From Ochrobactrum sp. BTU1 (lineage in GTDB: Bacteria; Pseudomonadota; Alphaproteobacteria; Rhizobiales; Rhizobiaceae): 64,000 bases of DNA. The stretch spans positions 930,001-994,000 of the forward strand of contig CP076356.1 in assembly GCA_018798825.1 (NCBI GenBank). Direction: 5' to 3'. Below are positions 55,696 to 64,000 of the stretch, one piece after another (within the stretch, counting starts at the first letter, position 1; each line of letters begins with the position of its first letter). The position numbers and the translations under genes were made by a program. Under the pieces are notes generated by a model that did no database searches, was not told where the DNA came from, and saw nothing but the letters and a program-made list of their open reading frames with translations.

Positions 55696-57042
55696 ATGTC
55701 TATGTTCGAAAAACTCCGCGCCATGCAAGCTGCAGGAAAGCCAGTCCGCGTCGGCATTATCGGTGCGGGGAAATTCGGTTCGATGTATCTTTCACAGGTA
55801 AACCGAACACCGGGCGTGCACCTGGTCGGCGTTTCCGACCTCAATCCGGCAAATGCCCGTCAGTCCCTGCGCCGTGTTGGTTGGAACGACGCGCAATTTT
55901 CGGCTGTCTCATTCGAAGACGCGCATAAAAACCGTTCGACCTTCGTAACGGAAAACGCCGCTGATTTGCTGGCAAGCCCATTCATTGATGTGGTCATTGA
56001 TGCAACCGGGCATCCGGCCGCTGGCGTTCGCCATGTTCTTTTGGCATGCGAGCACAAAAAGCACATCGTCATGGTCAATGTGGAAGCCGACGTTCTGGCG
56101 GGCCCCTTATTGGCGAAGAAAGCCGCGGAAGCTGGTATCATCTACTCCATGGCGGCAGGCGACCAGCCCTCATTGATAGCAGAATTGTGCGACTGGGCCC
56201 GTTGCACTGGCTTCGACGTCGTTTGCGCCGGCAAAGGTACAAAATATCTCCCGGTTTATCACAAATCGACACCCGATAGCGTTTGGGGTCATTACGGCTT
56301 CACACCAGAACAGGTGGCGGGCGGTGACTTCAATCCAAAAATGTTCAACTCTTTTCTCGACGGCACCAAATCGGCATTGGAAATGGCAGCTGTTGCCAAC
56401 GGCTGCGATCTCTTACCGCCCGATGATGGCCTTCTGTTCCCAGCTTGCGGCGCGGATGATTTGCAAAGCGTCCTTCGTCCCGAAGAATATGGCGGCATAC
56501 TCAAGCGTCGCGGTACGGTCGAAGTGGTTTCATCCATTGAACGTGATGGTCGACCGGTGTTCCGAGACCTGCGCTGGGGCGTCTATGTCGTTATCGAAGG
56601 AGAAACCCAATATGTCCGTGACTGTTTCAATCAATACGGACTTCTGACAGATTCCACTGGCCGTTTCGCCGCGACCTACAAGCCCTATCACCTTATCGGA
56701 CTTGAGCTGGGCATTTCAATCGCATCGATTGCAACGCGACAAGAGCCAACAGGTCGCACCAAAGGCTGGAGTGCTGACGTTGTGGCAGTTGCCAAGCGCA
56801 AACTCTGTGCTGGCGAGATGCTCGATGGCGAAGGCGGCTATACCGTGTATGGCAAAGTGATCCCGGCCGCCACCTCCTCAAAACTCGATGCAGTTCCAAT
56901 CGGCCTAGCCCACGGCATGAAACTCAAACATGACATTGAGGATGGACGCACCATCAGTTGGTCAGATGTTGAATACAACGCGGACGACGTCACTATCGGC
57001 TTGCGTAAAGAAATGGAGCGGGAATTTTTAACCGCCAGCTGA
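55696..57042 (+). CDS. SAF-domain NAD(P)-dependent oxidoreductase (homoserine-dehydrogenase-like)
   Basis: This 448-residue protein has an N-terminal Rossmann domain (VRVGIIGAGKFGSMYLSQV, residues 17-35, then DATGHPAAGVRHVLLACEHK) and a central catalytic-like region (CAGKGTKYLPVYHKSTPDSV). A C-terminal SAF domain follows (LCAGEMLDGEGGYTVYGKVI ... IGLAHGMKLKHDIEDGRTIS). ATG 55696 has GGGAGC upstream. It opens an operon for a sugar-acid-like compound. The first catalytic step on the imported substrate is a likely role, but the substrate is not known. Confidence 0.75.
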   Translation: MSMFEKLRAMQAAGKPVRVGIIGAGKFGSMYLSQVNRTPGVHLVGVSDLNPANARQSLRRVGWNDAQFSAVSFEDAHKNRSTFVTENAADLLASPFIDVVIDATGHPAAGVRHVLLACEHKKHIVMVNVEADVLAGPLLAKKAAEAGIIYSMAAGDQPSLIAELCDWARCTGFDVVCAGKGTKYLPVYHKSTPDSVWGHYGFTPEQVAGGDFNPKMFNSFLDGTKSALEMAAVANGCDLLPPDDGLLFPACGADDLQSVLRPEEYGGILKRRGTVEVVSSIERDGRPVFRDLRWGVYVVIEGETQYVRDCFNQYGLLTDSTGRFAATYKPYHLIGLELGISIASIATRQEPTGRTKGWSADVVAVAKRKLCAGEMLDGEGGYTVYGKVIPAATSSKLDAVPIGLAHGMKLKHDIEDGRTISWSDVEYNADDVTIGLRKEMEREFLTAS

Positions 57043-57094
57043 CGCCCAGTTGATCCAGCAATCAGCCGTAAAAATCTAATAGAAAGAGGGCGAT

Positions 57095-57739
57095 ATGGCC
57101 AATAAAGATACCGCTACAGCTCATGGGCAAAGCCTCGGTGTGAAACTTGAAAACGGTACGCGTGTAACCCACGGCACTGGCGCGAATGTTAAGGTTCCGC
57201 TGGCGGGTTTCCCGGTCACCATGCACGAGCTTTACACGGGGTATAATGAAGACGCGAAGCTCTCATTTGCGGGTCAGTTCGGTTTTATAGAATTTCATAC
57301 TGACTGCCGTTTGCCGCGTCATGTGCACATGATCCGCAACGTGGAAACGGGCATGCTGGAAATGTTGCCTGAGCGCATTCTGGTGCTCAACGGCGTCGCG
57401 GTAACCGAACTTTGCGGTGAGTATTTCGTCGTTGCTCCCGGAACCCTCGTCGATATTCCCTCCGGCGTCCCTCACACCTGGAATGCATGCCCGGCAGGGA
57501 TAAAACTACCTGATGGTACCGTCTCAGACGGCCACTTTACAATGGTTTATAACTATTCCGACGAGACTAGCTTCTTTCCGACCGAGCAGACCGCGCTCCT
57601 GACGCATGCCGACGAATACAGAGCTTACGAGGGGGAGCTTGAGGATATTCGTTTTCCTGTGATGTCGACTGAGGAGATTGCAAGCAAAGCCCGCTTGGTC
57701 TGGAACACAGAACTACAGCAGGGATTGGAACTGGCCTGA
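57095..57739 (+). CDS. Cupin-family protein
   Basis: This 214-residue protein has a cupin pattern: FIEFHTDCRLPRHVHMIRNV with a metal-binding His pair, then EYFVVAPGTLVDIPSGVPHT with a second His. Cupins in sugar-acid operons act as isomerases, epimerases or ligand binders. It lies 52 bases after the oxidoreductase gene and precedes the KdgT-like permease. Its exact reaction cannot be told. Confidence 0.75.
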   Translation: MANKDTATAHGQSLGVKLENGTRVTHGTGANVKVPLAGFPVTMHELYTGYNEDAKLSFAGQFGFIEFHTDCRLPRHVHMIRNVETGMLEMLPERILVLNGVAVTELCGEYFVVAPGTLVDIPSGVPHTWNACPAGIKLPDGTVSDGHFTMVYNYSDETSFFPTEQTALLTHADEYRAYEGELEDIRFPVMSTEEIASKARLVWNTELQQGLELA

Positions 57740-57781
57740 CCGACATCTGCTGCGGGGTTAAAGAAACCTCAGCAGCATTTG

Positions 57782-57825
57782 CCCAATGGCGCTATGCGTT
57801 CGTATGAACGCGTAGCGCGAATGGG
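57782..57825. other. 44-nt near-perfect hairpin between the cupin and kdgT-like genes
   Basis: 20-base arms (57782-57801 and 57806-57825; 17 of 20 paired) enclose a 4-base loop GTAT. The inner 13-bp part (GCGCTATGCGTTC / GAACGCGTAGCGC) has one mismatch. There is no T run, so it may process or attenuate the operon message before the permease gene. Confidence 0.6.
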
Positions 57826-57877
57826 TATTCGGGGCAGGTTGAGCCATTTGACGATGAATTCACTTTGGGAGGATTGA

Positions 57878-58960
57878 ATGAATTCGATAAAAAAAGAGGA
57901 CCGCGGCATTATTGCTTCGGTCTTCCGCACACTTGGTAAAATTCCTGGTTCAATGATGATTGTGCCGCTGTTCATGGGTGCAACAATCAATACGTTTTGG
58001 CCCGAACTTTTAGACGTTGGCAGCTTTACCACTGCACTCTTCCGGGACGGGACAGGCACTTTACTCGGCTTGTTCTTCTTCTGCATGGGGGCACAAATTG
58101 ATTTTAGGCAAACGTCTGCGACCGTGCAAAAGGGAGTGGCAATCCTTTTAGGCAAGGCCTTCATCGGCGGAAGTATCGGCCTGCTTGTTGCATTCTACAT
58201 GCCAGATGGCACGCTTTGGGGATTGACGCCGCTTGCCATTATTGCCGGCATGACGAACTCCAATTCCGCGCTATACGTGGCGCTCACCAAGCAATTCGGC
58301 AATGCGTCCGACCGCGGCGCGGTGTCGGTGATTTCGCTTAATGATGGGCCCTTTATCACGCTGTTGATCCTCGGGACCGCAGGGCTCGCCGCCTTCCCTC
58401 TTACGATGCTTGTAGGTTGCCTCTTGCCACTCATCATCGGTTTTATCGTTGGTAATAATTCGCCAAAAGCGCGCGAATTCCTTGCTCCAGGCGAAATGTT
58501 GCTGATCCCATTCCTTGGTTTCGTTGTCGGACGCGGCATTGATTTCTCAATGCTGCTGCAGGCAGGCATGCAGGGAATTATTCTTGGTATCGGTACAGTC
58601 ATAGCTTCGGGCTTGTTCGCCATGCTGTTCCTTCATGTCATGCACATCGTGACGCGCCGTCCTAAAGCGACCCGCAACCTGATCTCGGGTGCCGCTGAAT
58701 CGACGGTCGCCGGTAATGCCGTTGCCACGCCTGCAGCAGTCGCGCTGCTTGACCCAAGTTACAAAGCGATTGAGGCGATCTCCACATCACAAGTTGCCGC
58801 CGCAACCATCACCACAGCACTTCTCGTTCCATTTCTTGTTGTGTTTGTGGCTCGTTGGCAGCAATCCCGAGGCATTTCGCCTGCCGCAGAGGAGCGCTGG
58901 ATCGACACTGGCAGCGCTGAAGAAGCACCGCTTTCAAAAAGTCAGCACCAGGCAGCCTAG
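57878..58960 (+). CDS. KdgT-family sugar-acid permease
   Basis: This 360-residue membrane protein belongs to the 2-keto-3-deoxygluconate permease family: GKIPGSMMIVPLFMGATINT, LGLFFFCMGAQIDFRQT, GMTNSNSALYVALTKQFGN and ESTVAGNAVATPAAVALLDP. About ten membrane segments are visible. ATG 57878 has GGGAGGA upstream. It would import the sugar acid consumed by the operon. The specific ligand is uncertain, because family members move several keto and aldonic acids. Confidence 0.88.
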   Translation: MNSIKKEDRGIIASVFRTLGKIPGSMMIVPLFMGATINTFWPELLDVGSFTTALFRDGTGTLLGLFFFCMGAQIDFRQTSATVQKGVAILLGKAFIGGSIGLLVAFYMPDGTLWGLTPLAIIAGMTNSNSALYVALTKQFGNASDRGAVSVISLNDGPFITLLILGTAGLAAFPLTMLVGCLLPLIIGFIVGNNSPKAREFLAPGEMLLIPFLGFVVGRGIDFSMLLQAGMQGIILGIGTVIASGLFAMLFLHVMHIVTRRPKATRNLISGAAESTVAGNAVATPAAVALLDPSYKAIEAISTSQVAAATITTALLVPFLVVFVARWQQSRGISPAAEERWIDTGSAEEAPLSKSQHQAA

Positions 58961-59050
58961 CGGCAATCGCTGCCACTTGGGGTGCAGCGAAGTGATCCGC
59001 CGTCCGTCATCTTATTTGCAAACAAACTATGACCATCTGAGGAGTAGACC

Positions 59051-60511
59051 ATGACCGTTAACCCGTTCATCGGCCTTGATCGCACGTATCGCAACTATAT
59101 CGATGGCGTGTTCGTTGATGCCACGACCGGCCTGATCGACGTCACCAATCCTTCAACCGGTGCGATCATTGCCCGCGTTCCCGATTCCAGTAAGGCAGAT
59201 GTCGACCTTGCGGTGACAGCCGCAAGGAAGGCTCAGGGAGACTGGGAACGGCTAGCAGCTATCGAACGCGCCGGCTATTTGCGCCAGATTTCTGCAAAAG
59301 TTCGCGAGAACCGCGTCGCACTCGCGGACGTCCTTGTAAAGGAACAAGGGAAAGTACAGGGCCTCGCTCAAGTCGAGGTCGATTTCACTGCTGATTATCT
59401 CGATTACATGGCCGAATGGGCGCGGCGCATTGAAGGTGAAGTTTTAACCTCAGACCGACCGAACGAAACCATGCTTTTGCTGCGTAAGCCGGTGGGCGTA
59501 GTTGCTGGTATCCTGCCTTGGAATTTCCCTTTCTTTCTGATTGCGCGCAAACTCGCCCCCGCACTTGTCACAGGCAACACGATCGTCATTAAGCCAAGTG
59601 AAGAAACTCCCATCAACGCATTTATCTTCGCAGAGCTGGTCGCCCAAACAGATCTCCCAAAAGGCGTTTTCAACCTTATTGGCGGCGTAGGCCGCACAAG
59701 CGGCGAAGCGCTCGCCTCACATCCAGGCGTTGACCTCATCACGTTCACCGGCTCGGTAGGGACAGGTTCGCATATTATGCAATTGGCGGGCAAAAATCTG
59801 ACCCGTGTCAATTTGGAGTTGGGTGGCAAAGCACCGGCGATCGTTCTCAAAGATGCTGATCTCGACCTTGCTGCGAAGGCTATCTTTGATTCACGCGTTA
59901 TCAATACAGGCCAGGTCTGCAACTGCGCTGAGCGTGTATATGTCGAGCGAGAGATCCATGACGCACTCGTTGCGAAACTGAAGGTTCTGTTTGAGGGAAC
60001 TCGCTATGGTGACCCTTCCGTGGAAAATGATTTGCACATGGGGCCGTTGATAAATCAATCAGGCTTGGACAAGGTCGCCGATGCGGTAGAACTGGCCAAA
60101 AAGCAAGGTGCCATAGTTGTCACTGGAGGCAAAATTGCCGATCAAGTGAAAGGCTTCCATTACGAGCCGACTTTGATAATCGGCGCTTCCGCCGATATGG
60201 ATATCATGCGCCGCGAGATCTTCGGACCTGTTCTGCCGATCCAGAGCGTGGACAGCCTTGATGAAGCTATCGCGTTGGCCAACGATTCGGATTATGGCCT
60301 CACCTCGTCGATTTACACTCGTGATCTCAACTCGGCCCTTAAAGCTGCACGTGAGCTGAAGTTTGGTGAAACCTACATCAATCGTGAAAACTTTGAAGCC
60401 ATGCAGGGTTTCCACGCAGGACGTCGAAAGTCCGGCATTGGCGGCGCCGACGGAAAACACGGTCTTTATGAATTCACCGAGACGCACGTCGTTTATATCA
60501 AGGGCGAGTGA
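59051..60511 (+). CDS. NAD-dependent aldehyde dehydrogenase (lactaldehyde/glycolaldehyde type)
   Basis: This 486-residue ALDH has the cofactor and catalytic motifs PWNFPFFLIARKLAPALVTG, FTGSVGTG, the general base Glu in VNLELGGKAPAIVLKDAD, the nucleophile Cys in INTGQVCNCAERVYVE, and EIFGPVLP. It resembles AldA. In this operon it would oxidise a short hydroxy-aldehyde such as glycolaldehyde or lactaldehyde to the hydroxyacid used by the following flavoenzyme. The start follows GAGGAG. Confidence 0.85.
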   Translation: MTVNPFIGLDRTYRNYIDGVFVDATTGLIDVTNPSTGAIIARVPDSSKADVDLAVTAARKAQGDWERLAAIERAGYLRQISAKVRENRVALADVLVKEQGKVQGLAQVEVDFTADYLDYMAEWARRIEGEVLTSDRPNETMLLLRKPVGVVAGILPWNFPFFLIARKLAPALVTGNTIVIKPSEETPINAFIFAELVAQTDLPKGVFNLIGGVGRTSGEALASHPGVDLITFTGSVGTGSHIMQLAGKNLTRVNLELGGKAPAIVLKDADLDLAAKAIFDSRVINTGQVCNCAERVYVEREIHDALVAKLKVLFEGTRYGDPSVENDLHMGPLINQSGLDKVADAVELAKKQGAIVVTGGKIADQVKGFHYEPTLIIGASADMDIMRREIFGPVLPIQSVDSLDEAIALANDSDYGLTSSIYTRDLNSALKAARELKFGETYINRENFEAMQGFHAGRRKSGIGGADGKHGLYEFTETHVVYIKGE

Positions 60512-60628
60512 CCATTCATCTTGGCTCATGACCGGGCGCTGAATAAGCGCTCGGAATATCTTCCCATCTGCGTATCTATGCAGTATTCGCTAAGCTCCGG
60601 AGACTTGATGGGGGAAAGGAGAAGCGCC

Positions 60629-61774
60629 ATGCGCCTCAATGATTGTCACAATTTCCATGATTTCCGAACGCTTGCGAAGAAGCGTCTGCCCAGTCCGATC
60701 TTCAATTATATTGATGGCGGCGCAGACGACGAAGTTACGTTGCGTCGTAACACCGGTGCATTCGAGAATTGCGACTTGGTTCCCAATATCCTGCGCGGCG
60801 TCGATGATGTTGACCTCTCGGTGGAAGTCATGGGCATCAAATTGGATCTGCCCGTCTATTTATCGCCCACGGCGTTGCAACGCCTGTTTCACCATCAAGG
60901 AGAGCGGGCGACCGCTGCAGCAGCGGAAAAATTTGGCACGATGTTTGGTTGCTCTTCGCTCGGAACCGTTTCGATGGAGGAACTGGCGCGCAAACACCGC
61001 AACCCACAGGTTTATCAGTTCTACTTCCATAAAGACCGCGGCCTTAACAGAGCCATGATGCAGAAGGCCAAAGAAAGCGGTATCGAAGTGATGATGCTAA
61101 CGGTCGACAGCATCACTGGCGGCAACCGCGAGCGCGATTTGCGTACAGGCTTTTCCATTCCCTTCCGCCTAACACTTGCTGGCATGCTTCAATTCGCAGT
61201 CAAACCGATGTGGGGATTGAACTATGTCGCCCATGAAAAATTCAGCTTGCCGCAACTTGATGCCCATATTGACATGAAGGGCGACACGCTGACAATCGGA
61301 CGCTACTTTACCGAAATGTTGGAGCCCTCCATGAACTGGGACGATGTGGCCAGCATGGTCGAGGAATGGGGTGGAAAATTCTGCCTCAAGGGCGTCATGA
61401 GCGCAACGGACGCTCGAAACGCTGCCTCGATCGGCTGTAATGGCATTGTGCTTTCCAACCATGGTGGACGTCAGCTTGACGGATCACGCACGGGCTTTGA
61501 CCAGCTTAGCGAAATCGTTCAGGCAGTCGGTGATCGTCTAGACGTTATGATAGATGGCGGCATCCAGCGTGGCACCCATGTTCTAAAGGCGCTGTCGCTT
61601 GGCGCAAAGGCCGTGGGACTTGGACGGTTCTATCTTTACGCTCTGGCAGCTGCAGGCCAACCAGGTATCGAACGTGCACTCGGCCAGTTGCAGGCGGAGC
61701 TTCTCCGCGACATGCGTTTGATGGGCGCGCGTAAAGTGTCTGATCTCACCCCTGACAATCTCCGGTTCCGCTGA
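60629..61774 (+). CDS. FMN-dependent alpha-hydroxyacid oxidase/dehydrogenase
   Basis: This 381-residue flavoenzyme has the glycolate-oxidase/LldD layout: FNYIDGGADDEVTLRRNTGA, LPVYLSPTALQRLFH, VYQFYFHKDRG, MMLTVDSITGGNRERDLRTG, the catalytic SNHGGRQLDGS and VMIDGGIQRGTHVLKALSLG. ATG 60629 has GGAG eight bases upstream; a longer frame to 60521 runs into the gap after the ALDH gene. It would convert glycolate or lactate to the 2-oxoacid. It follows the ALDH gene in a logical order. Confidence 0.88.
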   Translation: MRLNDCHNFHDFRTLAKKRLPSPIFNYIDGGADDEVTLRRNTGAFENCDLVPNILRGVDDVDLSVEVMGIKLDLPVYLSPTALQRLFHHQGERATAAAAEKFGTMFGCSSLGTVSMEELARKHRNPQVYQFYFHKDRGLNRAMMQKAKESGIEVMMLTVDSITGGNRERDLRTGFSIPFRLTLAGMLQFAVKPMWGLNYVAHEKFSLPQLDAHIDMKGDTLTIGRYFTEMLEPSMNWDDVASMVEEWGGKFCLKGVMSATDARNAASIGCNGIVLSNHGGRQLDGSRTGFDQLSEIVQAVGDRLDVMIDGGIQRGTHVLKALSLGAKAVGLGRFYLYALAAAGQPGIERALGQLQAELLRDMRLMGARKVSDLTPDNLRFR

Positions 61775-61827
61775 CTGTCTTCGCATTTCCCGGCTAACGT
61801 ATCCATCACCGAACACTTGGAGTACAA

Positions 61828-62589
61828 ATGCAATTTTCCGCCAATCTAGGCTTCTTGTGGAGCGATCTGCCACTTACCGAGGCGATCCGCCGAGCAAAAA
61901 AAGCTGGATTTGATGCCGTGGAATGCCATTGGCCCTACGACACGCCTTCCAGCGAAGTGGCCGCAGCTCTTGTCGAAACAGGCCTTGTGATGCTCGGCCT
62001 CAATACCCGGCGTGGCGGTGAAGGCGAGAACGGGTTACTTGCCGTGCCTGGTCGTGAGCAAGAAGCACGTTTAGCGATTGATGAGGCGATTGACTACGCG
62101 GTTGCGACAGGCACCCAAGCGGTTCATGCCATGGCTGGAATAGCAAGTGGTCGCATTGCTCACACGACCTACCTCGAAAATCTCAGCTACGCCTGTTCCA
62201 AAGCAAAAAAACATAGCATTACGATCTTGATCGAGCCGCTCAATCCTTACGATGCACCGGGCTATTTCTTAAATACAGCGGCCCAGGCGGAGTCGATCAT
62301 ACGTGAACTCGGCCAACCAGAGCTACGCCTAATGTTTGACGTTTATCACCATCAAATCACAGCTGGTGATATCTGTCGAAGCTTCGATGCCTTGTTACCG
62401 ATTATTGGCCATGTCCAGATCGCATCCGTGCCGATGAGAGCCCGTCCTGATTTGGGCGAAGTCGATTATCGTTTTGTATTGTCGCATTTGAAAGCACGTG
62501 GCTGGTCCCGGCCAGTGGGTGCGGAATATCGTGCCAATGGCCCAACGGAAGACTCGCTCGGCTGGCTATCAGATTTCCGGACCCTCTAG
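61828..62589 (+). CDS. Hydroxypyruvate-isomerase/OtnI-family TIM-barrel protein
   Basis: This 253-residue AP-endonuclease-2-like TIM barrel matches the Hyi/OtnI family: FSANLGFLWSDLPLTEAIRR then KKAGFDAVECHWPYDTPS, ILIEPLNPYDAPGYFL, LRLMFDVYHHQITAGDI and GHVQIASVPMRARPDLGEVD. Such enzymes interconvert 2-oxo and aldehyde isomers such as hydroxypyruvate and tartronate semialdehyde, or 2-oxo- and 3-oxo-tetronate. It is the last gene of the operon and supports a C2-C4 acid pathway. Confidence 0.88.
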   Translation: MQFSANLGFLWSDLPLTEAIRRAKKAGFDAVECHWPYDTPSSEVAAALVETGLVMLGLNTRRGGEGENGLLAVPGREQEARLAIDEAIDYAVATGTQAVHAMAGIASGRIAHTTYLENLSYACSKAKKHSITILIEPLNPYDAPGYFLNTAAQAESIIRELGQPELRLMFDVYHHQITAGDICRSFDALLPIIGHVQIASVPMRARPDLGEVDYRFVLSHLKARGWSRPVGAEYRANGPTEDSLGWLSDFRTL

Positions 62590-63002
62590 CTCGACTATGA
62601 ATTTATCCACGCACCGCAGATCTACAATAGCTTGGCAAATGTATCTCAGGAGCGATGATACCACGATTGCTGCAACCCACCCATAGCAACCAGACAGTGA
62701 GAACTTTTCCTATGTGACCAATTGCTTGTTGGAAGGCGCTGACAAAGGCCAACTCTGAGAAGGTACTTCATAAGGAAATTTCTCAGCCGTGCTTCGACCA
62801 GAAAACTGCGCTTCTGCATGGCAAGCGACCACCCAAGAAAGCACATCTGAAAAGACAAATGTGTCACCATTGCCCACTGAAAATGCCACTTCAAAGCAGT
62901 GATAAAAGGGCAATAGGTTCCGGTGCCGCCCGCTATCGAGGTTCAAATGCTTTCAGTCGTGGGAAAGAGAATAGCTTTATACCCACACCTTGGGGACTAA
63001 CT
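62590..63002. other. Intergenic region, no gene seen
   Basis: About 410 bases after the sugar-acid operon with only short, unsupported frames. Confidence 0.35.
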
Positions 63003-63527
63003 TCAATGGCGGCCGAAAGAATTTTGCTTAAAGTCGACTTCCCCATTATACCCGTAGCGTGCCGATATCCGCTGGAAATCTTCTTTTGAGAATCCAGACC
63101 AGGAATAGTTCCGGACATTTTTTCCCGTTTTTCGGTCCTGGACATAAAATGAAAGGCCTGCGGACTTTTCGGGGAAATTGACGACCTTATGAAGGGCGGG
63201 AACCCACTTATAGCGCGTTAAAGGAAAATCCTTGCTTCCGCCCAAAAGTGTACGCACACGAAATCCAGTATCGTAAAACTGATACTGCAGAACGAAGAAA
63301 TAATCTCTACGCACGAGCAAAAAAACGATGAGCCCCAGCACAATTGTCGATAAATAAAACAGCGGTGATGAAACATTCCTATCGATCGTAAATCGGTAGG
63401 CGTAGTTGAAAACGAGTGATAACAATCCGACTGCAATGACAATCTGTCCGAGCTGGGTGGCAATCCACTTGACCGGGTGCGTAACAGAAATCTTCTCAAC
63501 GCCACCTTTGATTGAACCCGGCATCAT
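63003..63527 (-). CDS. Hypothetical membrane protein with PH-like C-terminal part
   Basis: This 174-residue protein has two hydrophobic helices (IVIAVGLLSLVFNYAYRF and PLFYLSTIVLGLIVFLLVRR) followed by a soluble domain (YFFVLQYQFYDTGFRVRTLL, DFPLTRYKWVPALHKVVNF) that looks like a bacterial PH-type barrel. I prefer the ATG at 63527; a longer frame to 63578 exists. I do not recognise the family. It stands alone near the end of the window. Confidence 0.5.
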   Translation of the reverse strand: MMPGSIKGGVEKISVTHPVKWIATQLGQIVIAVGLLSLVFNYAYRFTIDRNVSSPLFYLSTIVLGLIVFLLVRRDYFFVLQYQFYDTGFRVRTLLGGSKDFPLTRYKWVPALHKVVNFPEKSAGLSFYVQDRKTGKNVRNYSWSGFSKEDFQRISARYGYNGEVDFKQNSFGRH

Positions 63528-63578
63528 CAAGCTTCCCTTTGATTTTATTTGGAATATGCCATCCTTCAAGCAGTCCAT

Positions 63579-64000
63579 CGCATAGAATTAACATGCGAGT
63601 TTCTCTTCTCCGGTAACAGAAGCAACTATTCTTCACAATACATATTGTTTGTATCAGTTGGTTTTCATCAGCTTCAGACGTCTCGGATTAAGGTCTCCGA
63701 TTTGCCGTGAGACAAAACGAGAATTAATTTGGGACATTTCCGTCTTGAGCACAGCTCCTTCCCCAGGTTATTAAGAAGGTGCGGGGGCCGGCGATGAAGT
63801 CGGCGTCTGAAAAGATGCCACCGGTCAATAACCGGCTTCATCGCCGCCAATTTATCTAGTCTTTCATGACCGAAATTTACTTTCTTCTATAATCCAAATT
63901 CTATTAGTTTGATATTCGTATTAACAAGCACTTTTTCAACTTCTTTATACCTTGCGTGTCGGGCGGCCACACAGGTAGTGGCTGCCCGAAACGCGCGAAG
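63579..64000. other. Terminal non-coding stretch with a long inverted repeat
   Basis: No gene is supported. The stretch contains a 14-bp inverted repeat with a nested hairpin, annotated separately. Confidence 0.4.
63789..63846. repeat. Compound inverted repeat
   Basis: Arms CGGCGATGAAGTCG (63789-63802) and CGGCTTCATCGCCG (63833-63846) pair at 13 of 14 positions. They enclose a 30-base loop that itself holds a small hairpin (CCGGT...ACCGG). The two-tier fold suggests a structured RNA or a repeated extragenic element; no gene is adjacent. Confidence 0.5.

Overview
The window looks like accessory DNA from an alphaproteobacterium of the order Hyphomicrobiales, most likely a Brucella/Ochrobactrum-type organism. 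This is inferred from the style of the proteins (FeuPQ-like two-component genes with PepSY partners, classical autotransporter, TauABC-type importers, fused PntA, IS427-group and IS2-group elements), not from a marker gene. No rRNA, tRNA, CRISPR array or replication origin was seen. Much of it is a patchwork: broken insertion sequences, truncated genes, toxin-antitoxin modules and their remnants, and long gene-poor gaps lie between complete transcription units.

Layout. 0-3.3 kb: truncated IS3-family (IS2-group) element, a C-terminal scrap of an unrecognised minus-strand gene, and an HlyD-type adaptor lacking its N-terminus coupled to a DUF2955 membrane protein. 3.8-7.6 kb: small unknown gene, a perfect FNR/FixK-type box, an ABC exporter, a 90-residue exported peptide ending in CILCHPAGF (a CxxCH motif), and a converging HugZ-like flavin/heme split-barrel gene. 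8.1-10.9 kb: island of apparent immunity genes (Imm53-like, barstar, DUF6331-like, one unknown) interrupted by an IS5/IS427-group element. 11.3-18.3 kb: siderophore uptake (sucrase/ferredoxin-like reductase, periplasmic binding protein, two FecCD permeases, ATPase, TonB-dependent receptor), then a MocR regulator. 20-21.7 kb: ParE/RelB module and a small P-loop kinase-like gene.

22.2-36.1 kb is the centrepiece: two adjacent operons that together encode catabolism of 2,3-dihydroxypropane-1-sulfonate (DHPS). The first, controlled by a divergent LacI regulator, has a sulfonate-type ABC importer with two permeases plus three dehydrogenases (HpsN-type HisD homologue, SDR, zinc ADH). The second, controlled by a divergent GntR regulator across a 42-bp near-perfect palindrome, has sulfolactate sulfo-lyase (suyAB), a small membrane protein and proton-translocating transhydrogenase (pntAB). 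The predicted flow is DHPS import, oxidation to sulfolactate, then cleavage to pyruvate plus sulfite. No sulfite exporter or oxidase lies in the window.

36.4-47.7 kb: VapBC, gamma-glutamyltranspeptidase, a TetR regulator with twin operators and a membrane protein, a decayed second VapBC, msrB-msrA, a PepSY/OmpR/histidine-kinase operon with a divergent second PepSY gene, a glycosyltransferase-like gene and a possible DUF120-like protein. 48.6-53.1 kb: large autotransporter with thirteen repeats of about 50 residues and a strong terminator. 54.3-62.6 kb: truncated glyoxalase-family gene, LysR regulator and a divergent sugar-acid operon (SAF-domain oxidoreductase, cupin, KdgT permease, aldehyde dehydrogenase, FMN alpha-hydroxyacid oxidase, hydroxypyruvate-isomerase family protein) whose substrate is not evident. 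The window ends with an unknown membrane protein and a structured non-coding stretch.
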